In this document: positions 53,575 to 62,804 of the stretch, piece by piece | How positions within the stretch are numbered: the stretch's first letter is position 1 | Layout of the letters: each line of letters starts with the position of its first letter | NCBI RefSeq assembly: GCF_003003055.1 | Contig: NZ_PVTV01000011.1 | Coordinates: 558,001 to 622,000 of the forward strand | Reading direction: 5' to 3' | Length of the DNA stretch: 64,000 nucleotides | Origin: Jezberella montanilacus | GTDB taxonomy: Bacteria; Pseudomonadota; Gammaproteobacteria; Burkholderiales; Burkholderiaceae_B | Notes under the pieces: model-generated | The model's input: the letters and a program-made list of their open reading frames with translations, nothing else | What the model was told of the DNA's origin: nothing | Database searches by the model: none | Program-made: the position numbers and the translations under genes

Positions 53575-55362
53575 TTAGTTAGCCAGGCCAAGCATCAAAT
53601 GCTCAACGACTGGGCCCAACGCTAATGCTGGGACATAATTCAGCGCACCAACCAAGATGACCGTTCCAGCGAGCAATACGATAAATAGAACGCCATGGGT
53701 AGGCATCGTGCCAGCATTGACCGCTATTTTTTTCTTGGCAGCAAAGGCGCCAGCAAGTGCCAACACGGGGACAATCACACCGAAGCGCCCAAACCACATG
53801 GCGATGGCAAGCAAGGTGTTGTAAAAAGGCGTGTTGGCCGACAAGCCAGCAAAGGCGCTGCCGTTATTGTTTGCCGCTGACGTGAAGGCATACAGAATTT
53901 CTGAAAAGCCGTGCGCCCCCGGATTTGCTACGCCGACCGTACCATCTGCACTCAGGACGGCGATTGCCGTGCCTGCAAGGGCAAGAACCGGTGTGACCAG
54001 AATCGCGATAGCCACCATTTTCATTTCATAGGATTCGATTTTTTTACCCAGATACTCCGGGGTTCGACCGATCATTAATCCTGCAATGAAAACGGCAAGA
54101 ATGGCAAATACGAGCATCCCGTATAAACCAGTACCAACACCACCGAAGACCACTTCACCAAGCATCATGTTCCACATGGGAATAAAGCCACCCATGGGAC
54201 TGAATGAATCGTGCATGGCGTTGACAGCACCGCATGATGCAAGTGTCGTGATACTGGCGAAGATGCTGGAGTCATCGATCCCGAAACGGGTTTCCTTACC
54301 CTCCATATTGCCAGCTGCACCGTCTACGCCGAGCGTCGTTAAGAGCGGATTAGCTTGATGCTCAAAATAAACCGCAGCAAAGGTAACCACTAAAAAAATC
54401 AGCAACATGGTTACTAAAACAACCCAACCTTGTCGCTTGTCCCCCACCATACGACCAAAGACAAAACACAAGGCTGCAGGAATCAGAAAGATCGAGATGA
54501 TCTGAACAAAGTTGGACAAAGGCGTGGGATTCTCAAAAGGATGGGCAGAGTTCGCATTGAAGAATCCTCCTCCGTTGGTGCCCAGCATTTTGATCGCCTC
54601 TTGCGAGGCGACAGGCCCCATGGGCAGAGTCTGTTGATCAGTCGTGGCGGGCTCTGTGATAACCACACCTTTATCGTCTTTTAGGGGCTGTCCATCTGTA
54701 CCCAACTTGGGGTTATCAAATTGTGTAATCTCAAGGGTTTGAGCTGCCTGATAGGAATCGAAATTCTGAATAGAACCTTGACTCACCAAGAAGATGGAAT
54801 AAGCCATACAAAGCGGGATCAGTGCATACAGAGTAATTCGTGTCAGATCAACCCAGACGTTACCGATGCTCTTCACGCTATGACGGGCGAAGCCACGAAT
54901 CAAAGCAAAAACAACAACTATTCCGGTTGCTGCAGACAGGAAATTCTGTGTGGTGAGACCAAGCATTTGCGTCAGGTAACTCATGGTGCCTTCACCCGCA
55001 TAACCCTGCCAATTGGTATTGGTCGCAAAACTAATCGCCGTGTTAAAGGATGAGTCGGCCGAGATGTTTGCCAGTCCTTGCGGATTCAGAGGCAACCAGC
55101 CTTGAAAGATCTGCAGTGCGTATACAAATAAGACGCCAACGGCATTGAACAATATGAGTCCGAAGGCGTAACTCAGCCAGGTCATCTCCACTTGCACGTC
55201 AATCCCACAAATTTTATAAACAATTTTTTCTGCAAACAAAAAGGGGTTAACGATGACTGATTTACCGTTCATCACTTGGTCAAGAAAAATGCCGAGTGGA
55301 TAGGACAGCAGCAACAAAACGCCGATAAATACAGCGATGGTCAACAGGGCATGAGTGCTCAT
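53575..55362 (-). CDS. kdpA: KdpA, potassium channel-like subunit
   Basis: A 595-residue inner-membrane protein with about ten helices and the four pore-loop repeats of KdpA. Segments include FNTAISFATNTNWQGYAGEG, LGTNGGGFFNANSAHPFENP, TLASCGAVNAMHDSFSPMGG and ALAYAFTSAANNNGSAFAGL-like residues (here ILYAFTSAANNNGSAFAGL). It binds and translocates potassium. Its ATG overlaps the kdpF stop (ATGA). Confidence 0.96.
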   Translation of the reverse strand: MSTHALLTIAVFIGVLLLLSYPLGIFLDQVMNGKSVIVNPFLFAEKIVYKICGIDVQVEMTWLSYAFGLILFNAVGVLFVYALQIFQGWLPLNPQGLANISADSSFNTAISFATNTNWQGYAGEGTMSYLTQMLGLTTQNFLSAATGIVVVFALIRGFARHSVKSIGNVWVDLTRITLYALIPLCMAYSIFLVSQGSIQNFDSYQAAQTLEITQFDNPKLGTDGQPLKDDKGVVITEPATTDQQTLPMGPVASQEAIKMLGTNGGGFFNANSAHPFENPTPLSNFVQIISIFLIPAALCFVFGRMVGDKRQGWVVLVTMLLIFLVVTFAAVYFEHQANPLLTTLGVDGAAGNMEGKETRFGIDDSSIFASITTLASCGAVNAMHDSFSPMGGFIPMWNMMLGEVVFGGVGTGLYGMLVFAILAVFIAGLMIGRTPEYLGKKIESYEMKMVAIAILVTPVLALAGTAIAVLSADGTVGVANPGAHGFSEILYAFTSAANNNGSAFAGLSANTPFYNTLLAIAMWFGRFGVIVPVLALAGAFAAKKKIAVNAGTMPTHGVLFIVLLAGTVILVGALNYVPALALGPVVEHLMLGLAN

Positions 55363-55451
55363 GAAAAGTCCTCCGGGTTGAATAACGCAGCGATGAGGTA
55401 TACGAGCAGGCCGATAGCAACAAAACCGCTGACGATCTGTATGAGTGTCAT
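55359..55451 (-). CDS. kdpF: KdpF, small stabilising subunit
   Basis: A 30-residue peptide, one membrane helix: begins MTLIQIVSGFVAIGLLVYLI and ends in the typical LFNPEDFS. Length and ending match KdpF. Its stop overlaps the kdpA start and its start overlaps the stop of the next peptide (both ATGA). It stabilises the KdpABC complex. Confidence 0.9.
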   Translation of the reverse strand: MTLIQIVSGFVAIGLLVYLIAALFNPEDFS

Positions 55452-55540
55452 TTTTTGTCCTTCAAACGCGCGCAACCATTGGCCATCCCCACCGTCAAGG
55501 CAAAGAACAGCGCGATACATAACAGGAAAATTAAATTCAT
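55448..55540 (-). CDS. Small membrane peptide upstream of KdpF
   Basis: A 30-residue open frame with a strong ribosome site (GAGG, six bases before the ATG). It begins MNLIFLLCIALFFALTVGMA and ends in a basic KDKK tail, so a single membrane helix is predicted. Its stop overlaps the kdpF ATG (ATGA), the same coupling as between kdpF and kdpA. Similar short frames precede kdpF in other proteobacteria as I recall, but its function in the pump is unknown. Confidence 0.75.
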   Translation of the reverse strand: MNLIFLLCIALFFALTVGMANGCARLKDKK

Positions 55541-55583
55541 AAGAACCTCGAATTAGCTGAGACGAGGTAATCTTAAGAAAAAA

Positions 55584-55602
55584 GGTGTAAAAACCTTATA
55601 AA
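55584..55602 (-). promoter_or_regulatory. Probable KdpE-binding site
   Basis: On the minus strand TTTATA and TACACC are separated by seven T-rich bases, closely matching the E. coli KdpE site in element and spacing (as I recall it). It lies 43 bases before the first small gene of the kdp operon. Confidence 0.6.
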
Positions 55603-55660
55603 GATTTTGAGCGTTCGACTGGTGACAAACTTTTTTGCTTACAGGAGAAGCAAGATAAGA

Positions 55661-56440
55661 TTAAGTACGCTTTGTTTTGTGCTCGAGAAACTTGCCCATG
55701 TATTGCTGCGGCTCACCGGTGTTGAAGGCGCTGCCAAACTCTGTGATGCTATTGAAAATTGAGGTCTCCAGTGGTTCGTCCTCCCACTCGCGCAGCAGCC
55801 GTTTTTGCTGAGCCAAGACCTGAGGGCCGAGCGCGACCAAGCCGTTGGCAACGCGGGCCACTTCCTGATCCAAATCGGTCGCTTCCACGACCTTATCCAG
55901 CATGCCCCAGGCAAGACCTTGCTCGGCATCAATGACTTCGCCTGTCAGCAACAACCAAGCCGTGCGCGACTTACCAATCAACCGAGGCATGAGCGATGCA
56001 TGAATCACAGAAGGAATCCCGACGAGCACTTCAGGCATACCTAGGCGCGCGGCCTTTGAGGCAATTTTTATGTCACAACACAAGGCGAACTCAAGGCCCC
56101 CACCTAAAGTCCAACCCGGGAGCCTTGCAATCACAGGAATGGTTAGCTGCCTGACCGCCTCGCAGAGCTGGCGTAACTTATCGATAAACACCATTGCAGT
56201 TTGTTGATTGAGCTTGGCCATTTCTTTTATGTCAGCGCCGCCTATGAAAGCTTTTTCGCCTTCGCCTCGAACGATCAAGACCCGAGCTGCAGAAGTTTCG
56301 GCAATCCACTCGAGGGCTTCAAGTAACGCATCGATGACCGGGGTGCCCAGAATATTCATGCTACCCGCGTTGCATATCATGAGCGTTGCAATGTTGTCTG
56401 CTGCAACGGTCGCCACAGCATATTTGTTTTCAAAAATCAT
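55661..56440 (-). CDS. Enoyl-CoA hydratase/isomerase-family protein
   Basis: A 259-residue crotonase. CoA-binding KAFIGGADIKEMAKL, oxyanion WTLGGGLEFALCCDIKIA, then LGMPEVLVGIPSVIHASLMPRLIG. Both glutamate positions are kept (GLEFAL and MPEV), but GIPSVIHAS replaces the usual GxxGGTQR, so a variant substrate is likely. It stands alone, divergent from the ABC importer operon across 175 bases in which I see no clear regulatory element. A non-beta-oxidation role is possible. Confidence 0.83.
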   Translation of the reverse strand: MIFENKYAVATVAADNIATLMICNAGSMNILGTPVIDALLEALEWIAETSAARVLIVRGEGEKAFIGGADIKEMAKLNQQTAMVFIDKLRQLCEAVRQLTIPVIARLPGWTLGGGLEFALCCDIKIASKAARLGMPEVLVGIPSVIHASLMPRLIGKSRTAWLLLTGEVIDAEQGLAWGMLDKVVEATDLDQEVARVANGLVALGPQVLAQQKRLLREWEDEPLETSIFNSITEFGSAFNTGEPQQYMGKFLEHKTKRT

Positions 56441-56615
56441 CGTGGAGCCTCAGGTGTCTCTTGGTTTTTGTGGTGTGGTCGTGATGGGCTTTGTGCTGTT
56501 AAAAGCCAAACAGAGCGAAGCCGAGACTCATGGCACAAAATTTGCTTTGAGTCTAGGGACGAGAGCCACTCACCTCTATCCGACCAATAATCTCTTGTTC
56601 TGTCCGGAGCTCATT

Positions 56616-57659
56616 ATGCATCAGTCTAGTGCAGTTTTTGTTAAAGACTTAAATTTTTTCGCTCGTACCGTCGCGCTAATGATGGTGATGTTATTGAACG
56701 TCTTTCCCAACGTCGTTCAAGCCGAAACTAACCCCAAGGTCAAGCTGGCTTATGCCAAATGCGCTCATTGTCTATCTATGGCAATGGTGCCGGGGCTAGC
56801 CCAAGGCGTGGATATCGAAGCGATTAATTTCACGTCGGGCAACGATGCGCTGACTGCACTCGTGTCCAAAAGCGTAGACATCGCTCAAGTCACTTATCTT
56901 CACTACGTCACCGGCTTAGATAAAGGCATGGATTTGGTCGCCATCTCAGGGCAAGTCAATGGTGGCTCTGAGCTTGTGGTTGCTGCTGATTCCCCGTTGA
57001 AAGCCGATGACTGGGCAGGATTGAAAAAAATGATTGAAGACTACAAGGCGCAAGGCAAACCATTTCGGATTGCTGCGTCTCGTGGTAACGCGCAAGATCT
57101 GCATATGCGCGGTGAGTTCCTAAAATATGGGATCAACCCGGCCAAAGATGTTCAGTTCGTCAATATTCCTAACCCCGCTGATCACCAGGCCGCTTTGCAG
57201 CGCGGCGAAGTCGAGTTGATCGGCACGGTCGAACCTTTTGCCACACAAATCCGGGTGAATGGTGTCGGTAAGCATTTTAATTTCCCTTACGATCAGGCTG
57301 CCGGGAACTTGACTAATCTGATCGTGACACGGTCCGACGTGATAGCTAGTCAACCGGTCGCTGTGCAACAAACCGTCACCGCGGTTGTCAGTCTTGTGGG
57401 CTCTCTCAAAAAAGATAAACAGGCCTGGATTGCCAGTATTGTCAAAGGCACCGGACTCGATCCAAAAATTGCTGCAGGCGCCTTGGACAATGCTTTTCCG
57501 GATTACGACATGCACCGTGCGTCGACACTAGCCATCGCAGACATGATGAAAGAGTTGAAGTACATTTCACGTGATGTGTCAGCAGATATCACCAAAAATA
57601 TGAATTACAGTTTTCTTGAAAAAGCGACTGCTAAGACAGCGAAAGACTTGGGTTACTAG
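56616..57659 (+). CDS. NitT/TauT-type ABC solute-binding protein
   Basis: A 347-residue receptor. ATG at 56616 (GGAG seven bases upstream) starts just before a signal segment (VALMMVMLLNVFPNVVQAE); the longer frame runs into the opposite gene. The mature part starts VKLAYAKCAHCLSMAMVPG with an uncommon CxxC, then FTSGNDALTALVSKSVDIAQ and RIAASRGNAQDLHMRG, as in SsuA/TauA/ThiY-like receptors. Permease and ATPase genes follow on the same strand. Ligand likely a pyrimidine, hydantoin or related compound given the downstream enzymes; inferred. Confidence 0.88.
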   Translation: MHQSSAVFVKDLNFFARTVALMMVMLLNVFPNVVQAETNPKVKLAYAKCAHCLSMAMVPGLAQGVDIEAINFTSGNDALTALVSKSVDIAQVTYLHYVTGLDKGMDLVAISGQVNGGSELVVAADSPLKADDWAGLKKMIEDYKAQGKPFRIAASRGNAQDLHMRGEFLKYGINPAKDVQFVNIPNPADHQAALQRGEVELIGTVEPFATQIRVNGVGKHFNFPYDQAAGNLTNLIVTRSDVIASQPVAVQQTVTAVVSLVGSLKKDKQAWIASIVKGTGLDPKIAAGALDNAFPDYDMHRASTLAIADMMKELKYISRDVSADITKNMNYSFLEKATAKTAKDLGY

Positions 57660-57667
57660 GATTCATT

Positions 57668-58489
57668 TTGATCAAGTTGCTAGCCATGCAAAGCCGGACT
57701 GCTGCGTCGCGATTTTATTTCCCAGCGCTGCTGCTGCTTTTATGGGAGTCCTTTTCGCGTCTGGGATATTTGCCCCCGGCACTCCTACCAGCCCCGTCAC
57801 GAGTATTGTTAACGTGGGGAGACTGGATTTTTGGGTATGACGAATCGGCTCAAGATATTTCTGGCCGCTGGCTTGGCGACGCGCTGGCAAGTTGCTTGCG
57901 GGTGTTTACTGGTTATTCGATTGCAGCGCTCATTGCCGTTACATTGGGCGTGGCAATTGGCTGGTGGCGCTGGGTAGAAAAAACCATTGAACCAACCATT
58001 CAAATGTTGCGTCCTGTGCCTCCCGTATCCTGGATACCGTTGGCCATTATCTGGTTTGGTATTGCCAACAAACCAGCTATTTTTCTGGTTTTTCTAGGTG
58101 CTTTCTTCCCTATCCTGATGAACACGATACATGGGGTCAAAACCGTCAATCGTGACCTATTGCGGGCAGCAGCCATGTCAGGCGCAAGACAATCTCAACT
58201 CTTACGCTTCGTGGTACTGCCAGCGGCCATGCCAAGTATTTTCGCTGGTTTGCGCATCGGGGTCGGTAGCGCATGGATGTTGACTGTGACGGCTGAAATG
58301 GTGGCTGTCAAAAGCGGGCTAGGCTATTCGCTTTGGGATTCGTATTATTTTTTACGTTATGACTTAGTCATCGCAAGCATGATTAGTATCGGCCTACTTG
58401 GGTTTCTAACCGACCTTTTGGTTAAAACATTGATGGGTCGCTTACTCCGCTGGCAGCATACATTAACTGTGCAAGGGGCACGATCATGA
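57668..58489 (+). CDS. NitT/TauT-type ABC permease
   Basis: A 273-residue inner-membrane permease with about six helices and the EAA loop LLRAAAMSGARQSQLLRFVVLPAAMPS (quoted in part: AMSGARQSQLLRFVVLP). TTG at 57668 with AGGA six bases upstream is preferred; an ATG six codons later is an alternative. SsuC/TauC-like sequence (VSWIPLAIIWFGIANKPAIF). Lies between the receptor and ATPase genes. Confidence 0.9.
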   Translation: MIKLLAMQSRTAASRFYFPALLLLLWESFSRLGYLPPALLPAPSRVLLTWGDWIFGYDESAQDISGRWLGDALASCLRVFTGYSIAALIAVTLGVAIGWWRWVEKTIEPTIQMLRPVPPVSWIPLAIIWFGIANKPAIFLVFLGAFFPILMNTIHGVKTVNRDLLRAAAMSGARQSQLLRFVVLPAAMPSIFAGLRIGVGSAWMLTVTAEMVAVKSGLGYSLWDSYYFLRYDLVIASMISIGLLGFLTDLLVKTLMGRLLRWQHTLTVQGARS

Positions 58490-58529
58490 TACGTTTGAGA
58501 ATCGTTATGAAGCGGTCAAGGCTCAGCTG

Positions 58530-59327
58530 ATGTCATTCATCCAACTGAACAATATTGTCAAAACTTTCAACGATAGCCAGCGGCAAACCGAAACGCTGGC
58601 GATCGACGATATTTCACTGTCATTAGAAAAAAAAGAATTTGCTTGCTTGCTTGGGCCATCGGGTTGCGGCAAATCGACTTTGCTCAACATGGTGGCTGGG
58701 TTTGAATATCCCACTCTCGGCAGTGTAAAAATAGAAAACAAAGTCATTACAGGGCCTGGCGCCGATCGAGGCATGGTATTTCAACAACCTAATCTGATGC
58801 CCTGGTTGCCAGTCTGGGACAACGTTGCTTTTTCTCTTAAGCTACAAGGCGTTGGTAGAAAACAGCGTCAGGATGCAGCCCAACAATACATCGACGCGGT
58901 TAACTTGACTGGGTTTGAACAACATTTTCCTGGCGCTTTGTCAGGCGGTATGGCTCAACGGGTCGGGATTGCACGAGCCTTACTACAAAACCCCGCCGTC
59001 ATATTGATGGACGAGCCCTTCGCCGCTTTGGACGCACAGACCAAACTGGAGATGCAAGAAGAACTCGTGACCATCTGGCAAAAGTACAATAGCACCATTC
59101 TGTTCGTCACCCACAGTGTCGATGAAGCGCTGATCCTGGGTTCACGAGTGGTGATCATGACGCATCGTCCTGGGAAGATCAGGGATGACATCAAAATCGA
59201 CCTGGAGCGGCCGCGTGATGTGACCTCCAATCAATTCAACGAGCTTAAGCGCTACGTTCTCGACGTTATTCGGGAAGAAGCCAAACTGGCGCACGAAGCT
59301 CAACAAACACCGACTATTTCGCACTGA
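58530..59327 (+). CDS. NitT/TauT-type ABC ATPase
   Basis: A 265-residue ATPase. Walker A GPSGCGKSTLLNMVAG, Q-loop QQPNLMPWLPVWDNV, signature LSGGMAQRVGIARAL, Walker B VILMDEPFAALD, H-loop FVTHSVDEAL. SsuB/TauB type. It energises the importer formed with the two preceding genes and is followed 10 bases later by the Asp/Glu-racemase-fold gene, tying uptake to the downstream enzymes. Confidence 0.93.
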   Translation: MSFIQLNNIVKTFNDSQRQTETLAIDDISLSLEKKEFACLLGPSGCGKSTLLNMVAGFEYPTLGSVKIENKVITGPGADRGMVFQQPNLMPWLPVWDNVAFSLKLQGVGRKQRQDAAQQYIDAVNLTGFEQHFPGALSGGMAQRVGIARALLQNPAVILMDEPFAALDAQTKLEMQEELVTIWQKYNSTILFVTHSVDEALILGSRVVIMTHRPGKIRDDIKIDLERPRDVTSNQFNELKRYVLDVIREEAKLAHEAQQTPTISH

Positions 59328-59337
59328 GACCATCCTT

Positions 59338-60078
59338 ATGCAAACTTCATCCACACCACGAGTTCTTCTGGGTATGCTCACGCCCTCGTCCAACACGGTT
59401 CTGGAGCCAGTCACGACTAAACTGATTACTGAAATCCCCGAGGCGAGTGCACATTTTGGCCGCTTTAAGGTGACGGAAATCGCCCTGTCCGACAGAGCGC
59501 TATCGCAATTCGATACGACTGAATTACTCGTTGCTGCAGATCTTTTGTCGCACGCAAAAGTTCAGAGCATCGGTTGGAGCGGAACGTCTGCGGGCTGGCG
59601 TGGCTTTGAATCCGACGAAGTCCTGTGCGAACAAATTACGTCACGCACTGGCATCCCTGCTTGCACGTCAACGCTTGCACTGAATGAAATCCTTGCCATG
59701 ACTGGGGTGACAAAAATCGGTTTCGTGACACCGTATGCAATAAGCGTTCAAACAAAAATCATCGAGAACTACGCCAAGATCGGGATCAGCACAGTTGCTG
59801 AAGCGCACTTGGATCTGACCGACAATTTCAGTTTCTCTGAGGTAAGCGCAGAGCAACTCAGGCACATGGCGCGTCAGGTTGCAGCAAGCAAACCAGAGGC
59901 GATCTCTATCTATTGCACTAACCTGGCAGGGGCGCCGCTCGCAGCAGAGCTTGAGGCCGAACTGGGCATTCCTGTCTACGACACCATAGCAACCGTCACC
60001 TGGAAAGCCCTCAGACAAGCCAAGGTCGATACCCGCCGTATCAAAGGCTGGGGCAGACTATTTACCGAGGTCTATTGA
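59338..60078 (+). CDS. Asp/Glu racemase-fold enzyme, single-cysteine (arylmalonate-decarboxylase-like)
   Basis: A 246-residue member of the aspartate/glutamate racemase superfamily (maleate isomerase, hydantoin racemase and arylmalonate decarboxylase group). N-terminal LLGMLTPSSNTVLEPVTTKL. Where two-cysteine racemases and isomerases carry the first cysteine there is G82-T83-S84 (GWSGTSAGW); the second cysteine, C193 (SIYCTNLAGA), is present. This single-cysteine arrangement is that of arylmalonate decarboxylase (Gly74/Cys188). Located between the importer and the hydantoinase. Racemase activity therefore seems less likely than decarboxylation or another single-base reaction. Confidence 0.8.
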   Translation: MQTSSTPRVLLGMLTPSSNTVLEPVTTKLITEIPEASAHFGRFKVTEIALSDRALSQFDTTELLVAADLLSHAKVQSIGWSGTSAGWRGFESDEVLCEQITSRTGIPACTSTLALNEILAMTGVTKIGFVTPYAISVQTKIIENYAKIGISTVAEAHLDLTDNFSFSEVSAEQLRHMARQVAASKPEAISIYCTNLAGAPLAAELEAELGIPVYDTIATVTWKALRQAKVDTRRIKGWGRLFTEVY

Positions 60079-60079
60079 T

Positions 60080-61519
60080 ATGTCAACGCACGCTTTTGAG
60101 CTGGTGATACGGAACGCCTTGGTAGCCACGGCCTCCGACACGTTTATGTCAGATATCGGCATCAACAACGGCGTGATTGAACAGATGGGTAGGCGACTCG
60201 GACCTGGCCGCAGAGAGATTGACGCTGCAGGCAGAACCGTTACCCCCGGAGGCATCGATAGCCACTGTCATTTAGATCAGCCTATGGCACCGCCAACAAA
60301 GATGGCGGATGACTTCGACACGGGCACACGTGCCGCAGCTTGCGGCGGCACAACCATGGTGATCCCGTTTGCTTGTCAATTCAAAGGACAATCTCTTAAG
60401 GCAGCAGTCGCAGACTATCACCAGCGGGCAAATGGTAAAGCTCACGTTGATTATGCTTTTCACCTGATCGTGAGCGACCCGACTCCCGAGGTTTTAAACA
60501 ATGAGTTGCCTGAACTCATTGCACAAGGGTACTCGTCGTTCAAAATCTACATGACCTACGACGATCTCAAGCTTAACGATGGTGAGATCCTGTCTATCCT
60601 TGACTGCGCGAAACAACACAATGCGCTGGTGATGGTTCATGCCGAGAATTCAGACTGTATTGAATGGTTGACCCGCAAGCTAGAGGCTGCTGGCAAGACT
60701 GCACCACGTTTTCATGCGCAGTCGAGACCGATGCTGGTTGAGCGTGAAGCCACCCATCGAGCGATTGCTTTATCCGAGCTCATCGACGTACCCATTTTGC
60801 TGGTCCACATCTCTGGTCGTGAGGCGGTTGAGCAAATTCGCTGGGCGCGCGGACACGGCTTAAATATCTTTGCCGAGACCTGCCCTCAATACCTCTTTCT
60901 GACTGCTGACGATCTCGGCATCGACGATAGCTACCTCGGCGCAAAATGTGTTTGTAGCCCTCCGCCTCGTGACAAAGGCAATCAAAGCGTGATCTGGGAT
61001 GCTCTGGCCGAAGGCTTATTTACCGTGTTTTCATCAGACCACGCGCCGTTTAAATACGACAGCCCACAGGGTAAGAAACCAGACGGCAAGGAAGTCGATT
61101 TCAAGTACATTCCCAACGGTATCCCCGGCATCGAAACGCGTATGCCGCTTTTGTATTCAGAGGGCGTACTGAAAGGCCGTATTACTTTAAACAAATTCGT
61201 GGAACTGACGTCAACCAACGCCGCCAAAGCCTATGGTGTCCATCCCCGCAAGGGAACAATCGCGATTGGCGCTGATGCCGATCTGGTCATTTGGGATCAC
61301 AAACCGGTTGAAATTAAAAATAGCATGCTGCACCACGAGCCCGACTACACGCCCTATGAAGGGATGGAGCTCTTAGCCTGGCCGGGCATCACGATTTCAG
61401 CGGGCGAAGTTGTCTGGGACGGAACCAACTTCTATCCCCGCAAAGGACAAGGTCGCTTTATTCAGTGTGATGCACCGACACTACTGCCTCGTCGAGTTAC
61501 CGCATCACAAAGGGATTAG
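60080..61519 (+). CDS. Hydantoinase/dihydropyrimidinase
   Basis: A 479-residue amidohydrolase that opens dihydropyrimidine or hydantoin rings. Binuclear zinc ligands: GIDSHCHLDQP (HxH), the carbamylated lysine in SSFKIYMTYDD, VMVHAENSD, LLVHISGRE and the FSSDHAPF aspartate. The AKCVCSPPPRD and PNGIPGIETRMPLL loops are standard. It starts one base after the preceding stop and ends the five-gene operon. The importer probably supplies its substrate. No N-carbamoylase is seen nearby. Confidence 0.92.
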   Translation: MSTHAFELVIRNALVATASDTFMSDIGINNGVIEQMGRRLGPGRREIDAAGRTVTPGGIDSHCHLDQPMAPPTKMADDFDTGTRAAACGGTTMVIPFACQFKGQSLKAAVADYHQRANGKAHVDYAFHLIVSDPTPEVLNNELPELIAQGYSSFKIYMTYDDLKLNDGEILSILDCAKQHNALVMVHAENSDCIEWLTRKLEAAGKTAPRFHAQSRPMLVEREATHRAIALSELIDVPILLVHISGREAVEQIRWARGHGLNIFAETCPQYLFLTADDLGIDDSYLGAKCVCSPPPRDKGNQSVIWDALAEGLFTVFSSDHAPFKYDSPQGKKPDGKEVDFKYIPNGIPGIETRMPLLYSEGVLKGRITLNKFVELTSTNAAKAYGVHPRKGTIAIGADADLVIWDHKPVEIKNSMLHHEPDYTPYEGMELLAWPGITISAGEVVWDGTNFYPRKGQGRFIQCDAPTLLPRRVTASQRD

Positions 61520-61584
61520 CTGTTGCCCTCTGAGCAAAGGGGTGCTTTCATTTTTTTCAGTCGTCTGCGTTTCATATGTCTCAC

Positions 61585-62571
61585 CTAATTGACCGAAATA
61601 TTCGCCTCTTTAATGATTCGACCGTACGTGGCGCCATCACGTTTAATCAGCTCACCAAATTCAGCTGGTGAACTGGGATCAGCAATAAAGCCCGCGTTCA
61701 AATATTTTTGCTGAACATCAGGGTCGTTTAACACTGCGCGAATTTCAGTCGCCATCTTATCAACGATGGCAGGTGGTGTCCCTTTGGGAGCCATGACGCC
61801 AGTCCAAGAGCCCATATCAAAACCGGGGAAGCCTGATTCAGCCATCGTGGGGATTTGTTGTTCAGTTGGCCATCGCTTGGCCGACGTCACCGCAAGCACA
61901 CGTAGCTTGTTTTCTTTAACCTGTGGCATGAAGACAACCATCGTGTCGAAGCAAAATCCCAGCTCACCGCTCAACAAGTCAGCCAAAATCGGCACGCTGC
62001 CCTTATAGGGAACATGTTGAGTCTGTATGCCACCGAGCAGGCTGAAATTAACCCCAGTCATGTGTGCGCTAGAGCCTGTGCCGCTCGAAGCGTAATTCAG
62101 CTTGCCCGGGTTGGTTTTGCCGTAGGCGATCAGCTCCTGCACACTGTTGACTGGCAAGGATTTGTTGATGAATAAGAATAGTGGCAAGGCTGCAAGCTTG
62201 GTGACAGGGACGAGATCTTCGGGCGCAAAAGGCATCTTGTACAAATGCGGGTTAACCGAATAGGCCGCTAGAACACTCACAAAGGTGTAACCGTCTGGAT
62301 CTGAGCGTGCGGCAAGCGTTGCCCCTACGTTGCCATTGGCGCCAGGCCGGTTCTCAACGATGATGCTTTGTTTGAGTCTTTGCGAAAGCTTATCCATGAC
62401 GACGCGAGCCGCCACATCGGTTGAACCGCCGGGTGTGTAAGGAACGATCACTTTGATCGGTTTGGATGGCCAATCAGCGATGGTTTCTGCTGTGGCCAGC
62501 GTGTTTGTCGCCATCGCGATGGCGCACAGCACGACTTTCAAGTCCGTTAAAAATATCTTAATTTTTATCAT
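61585..62571 (-). CDS. Bug/TctC-type periplasmic solute-binding protein
   Basis: A 328-residue receptor. A hydrophobic signal (VVLCAIAMATNTLATAE) precedes WPSKPIKVIVPYTPGGSTD, then ENRPGANGNVGATLAA and RSDPDGYTFV. The third orphan Bug protein of the window. It converges on the hydantoinase gene (65-base gap). Its ligand and membrane partners are not evident. Confidence 0.93.
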   Translation of the reverse strand: MIKIKIFLTDLKVVLCAIAMATNTLATAETIADWPSKPIKVIVPYTPGGSTDVAARVVMDKLSQRLKQSIIVENRPGANGNVGATLAARSDPDGYTFVSVLAAYSVNPHLYKMPFAPEDLVPVTKLAALPLFLFINKSLPVNSVQELIAYGKTNPGKLNYASSGTGSSAHMTGVNFSLLGGIQTQHVPYKGSVPILADLLSGELGFCFDTMVVFMPQVKENKLRVLAVTSAKRWPTEQQIPTMAESGFPGFDMGSWTGVMAPKGTPPAIVDKMATEIRAVLNDPDVQQKYLNAGFIADPSSPAEFGELIKRDGATYGRIIKEANISVN

Positions 62572-62719
62572 TTTGTCTCACTCCTGAGTAGTTATCACCT
62601 TGACAATCAGCACTCTGAGCTTCAGGTGCCACCGAAGTAGCAATCGCGAATATTGTCTGAGAGCTTTATACCACCAAGGCAAAATCACTCATCTGGCGCT
62701 TGGTCAGCCCTAAAATATA

Positions 62720-62748
62720 TTGACACAGTCTGTAAAAAAGCTTTTAAG
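62720..62748 (+). promoter_or_regulatory. Likely sigma-70 promoter of the second Tat-exported receptor
   Basis: TTGACA (62720-62725), a 17-base spacer and TTTAAG (62743-62748; four of six consensus bases). It sits about 57 bases before the receptor start, in the 233-base divergent gap. Confidence 0.5.
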
Positions 62749-62804
62749 ATGCGACTATCAAGAAAAGCCAGCACCGTTAGCCGCCGCGACAACTCGGTCC
62801 TTGT

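Noticed and set aside
61520-61565. Possible terminator after the hydantoinase gene (CCCT/AGGG with a T-rich tail)
   Set aside because: Only four pairs can form, so a terminator cannot be claimed.
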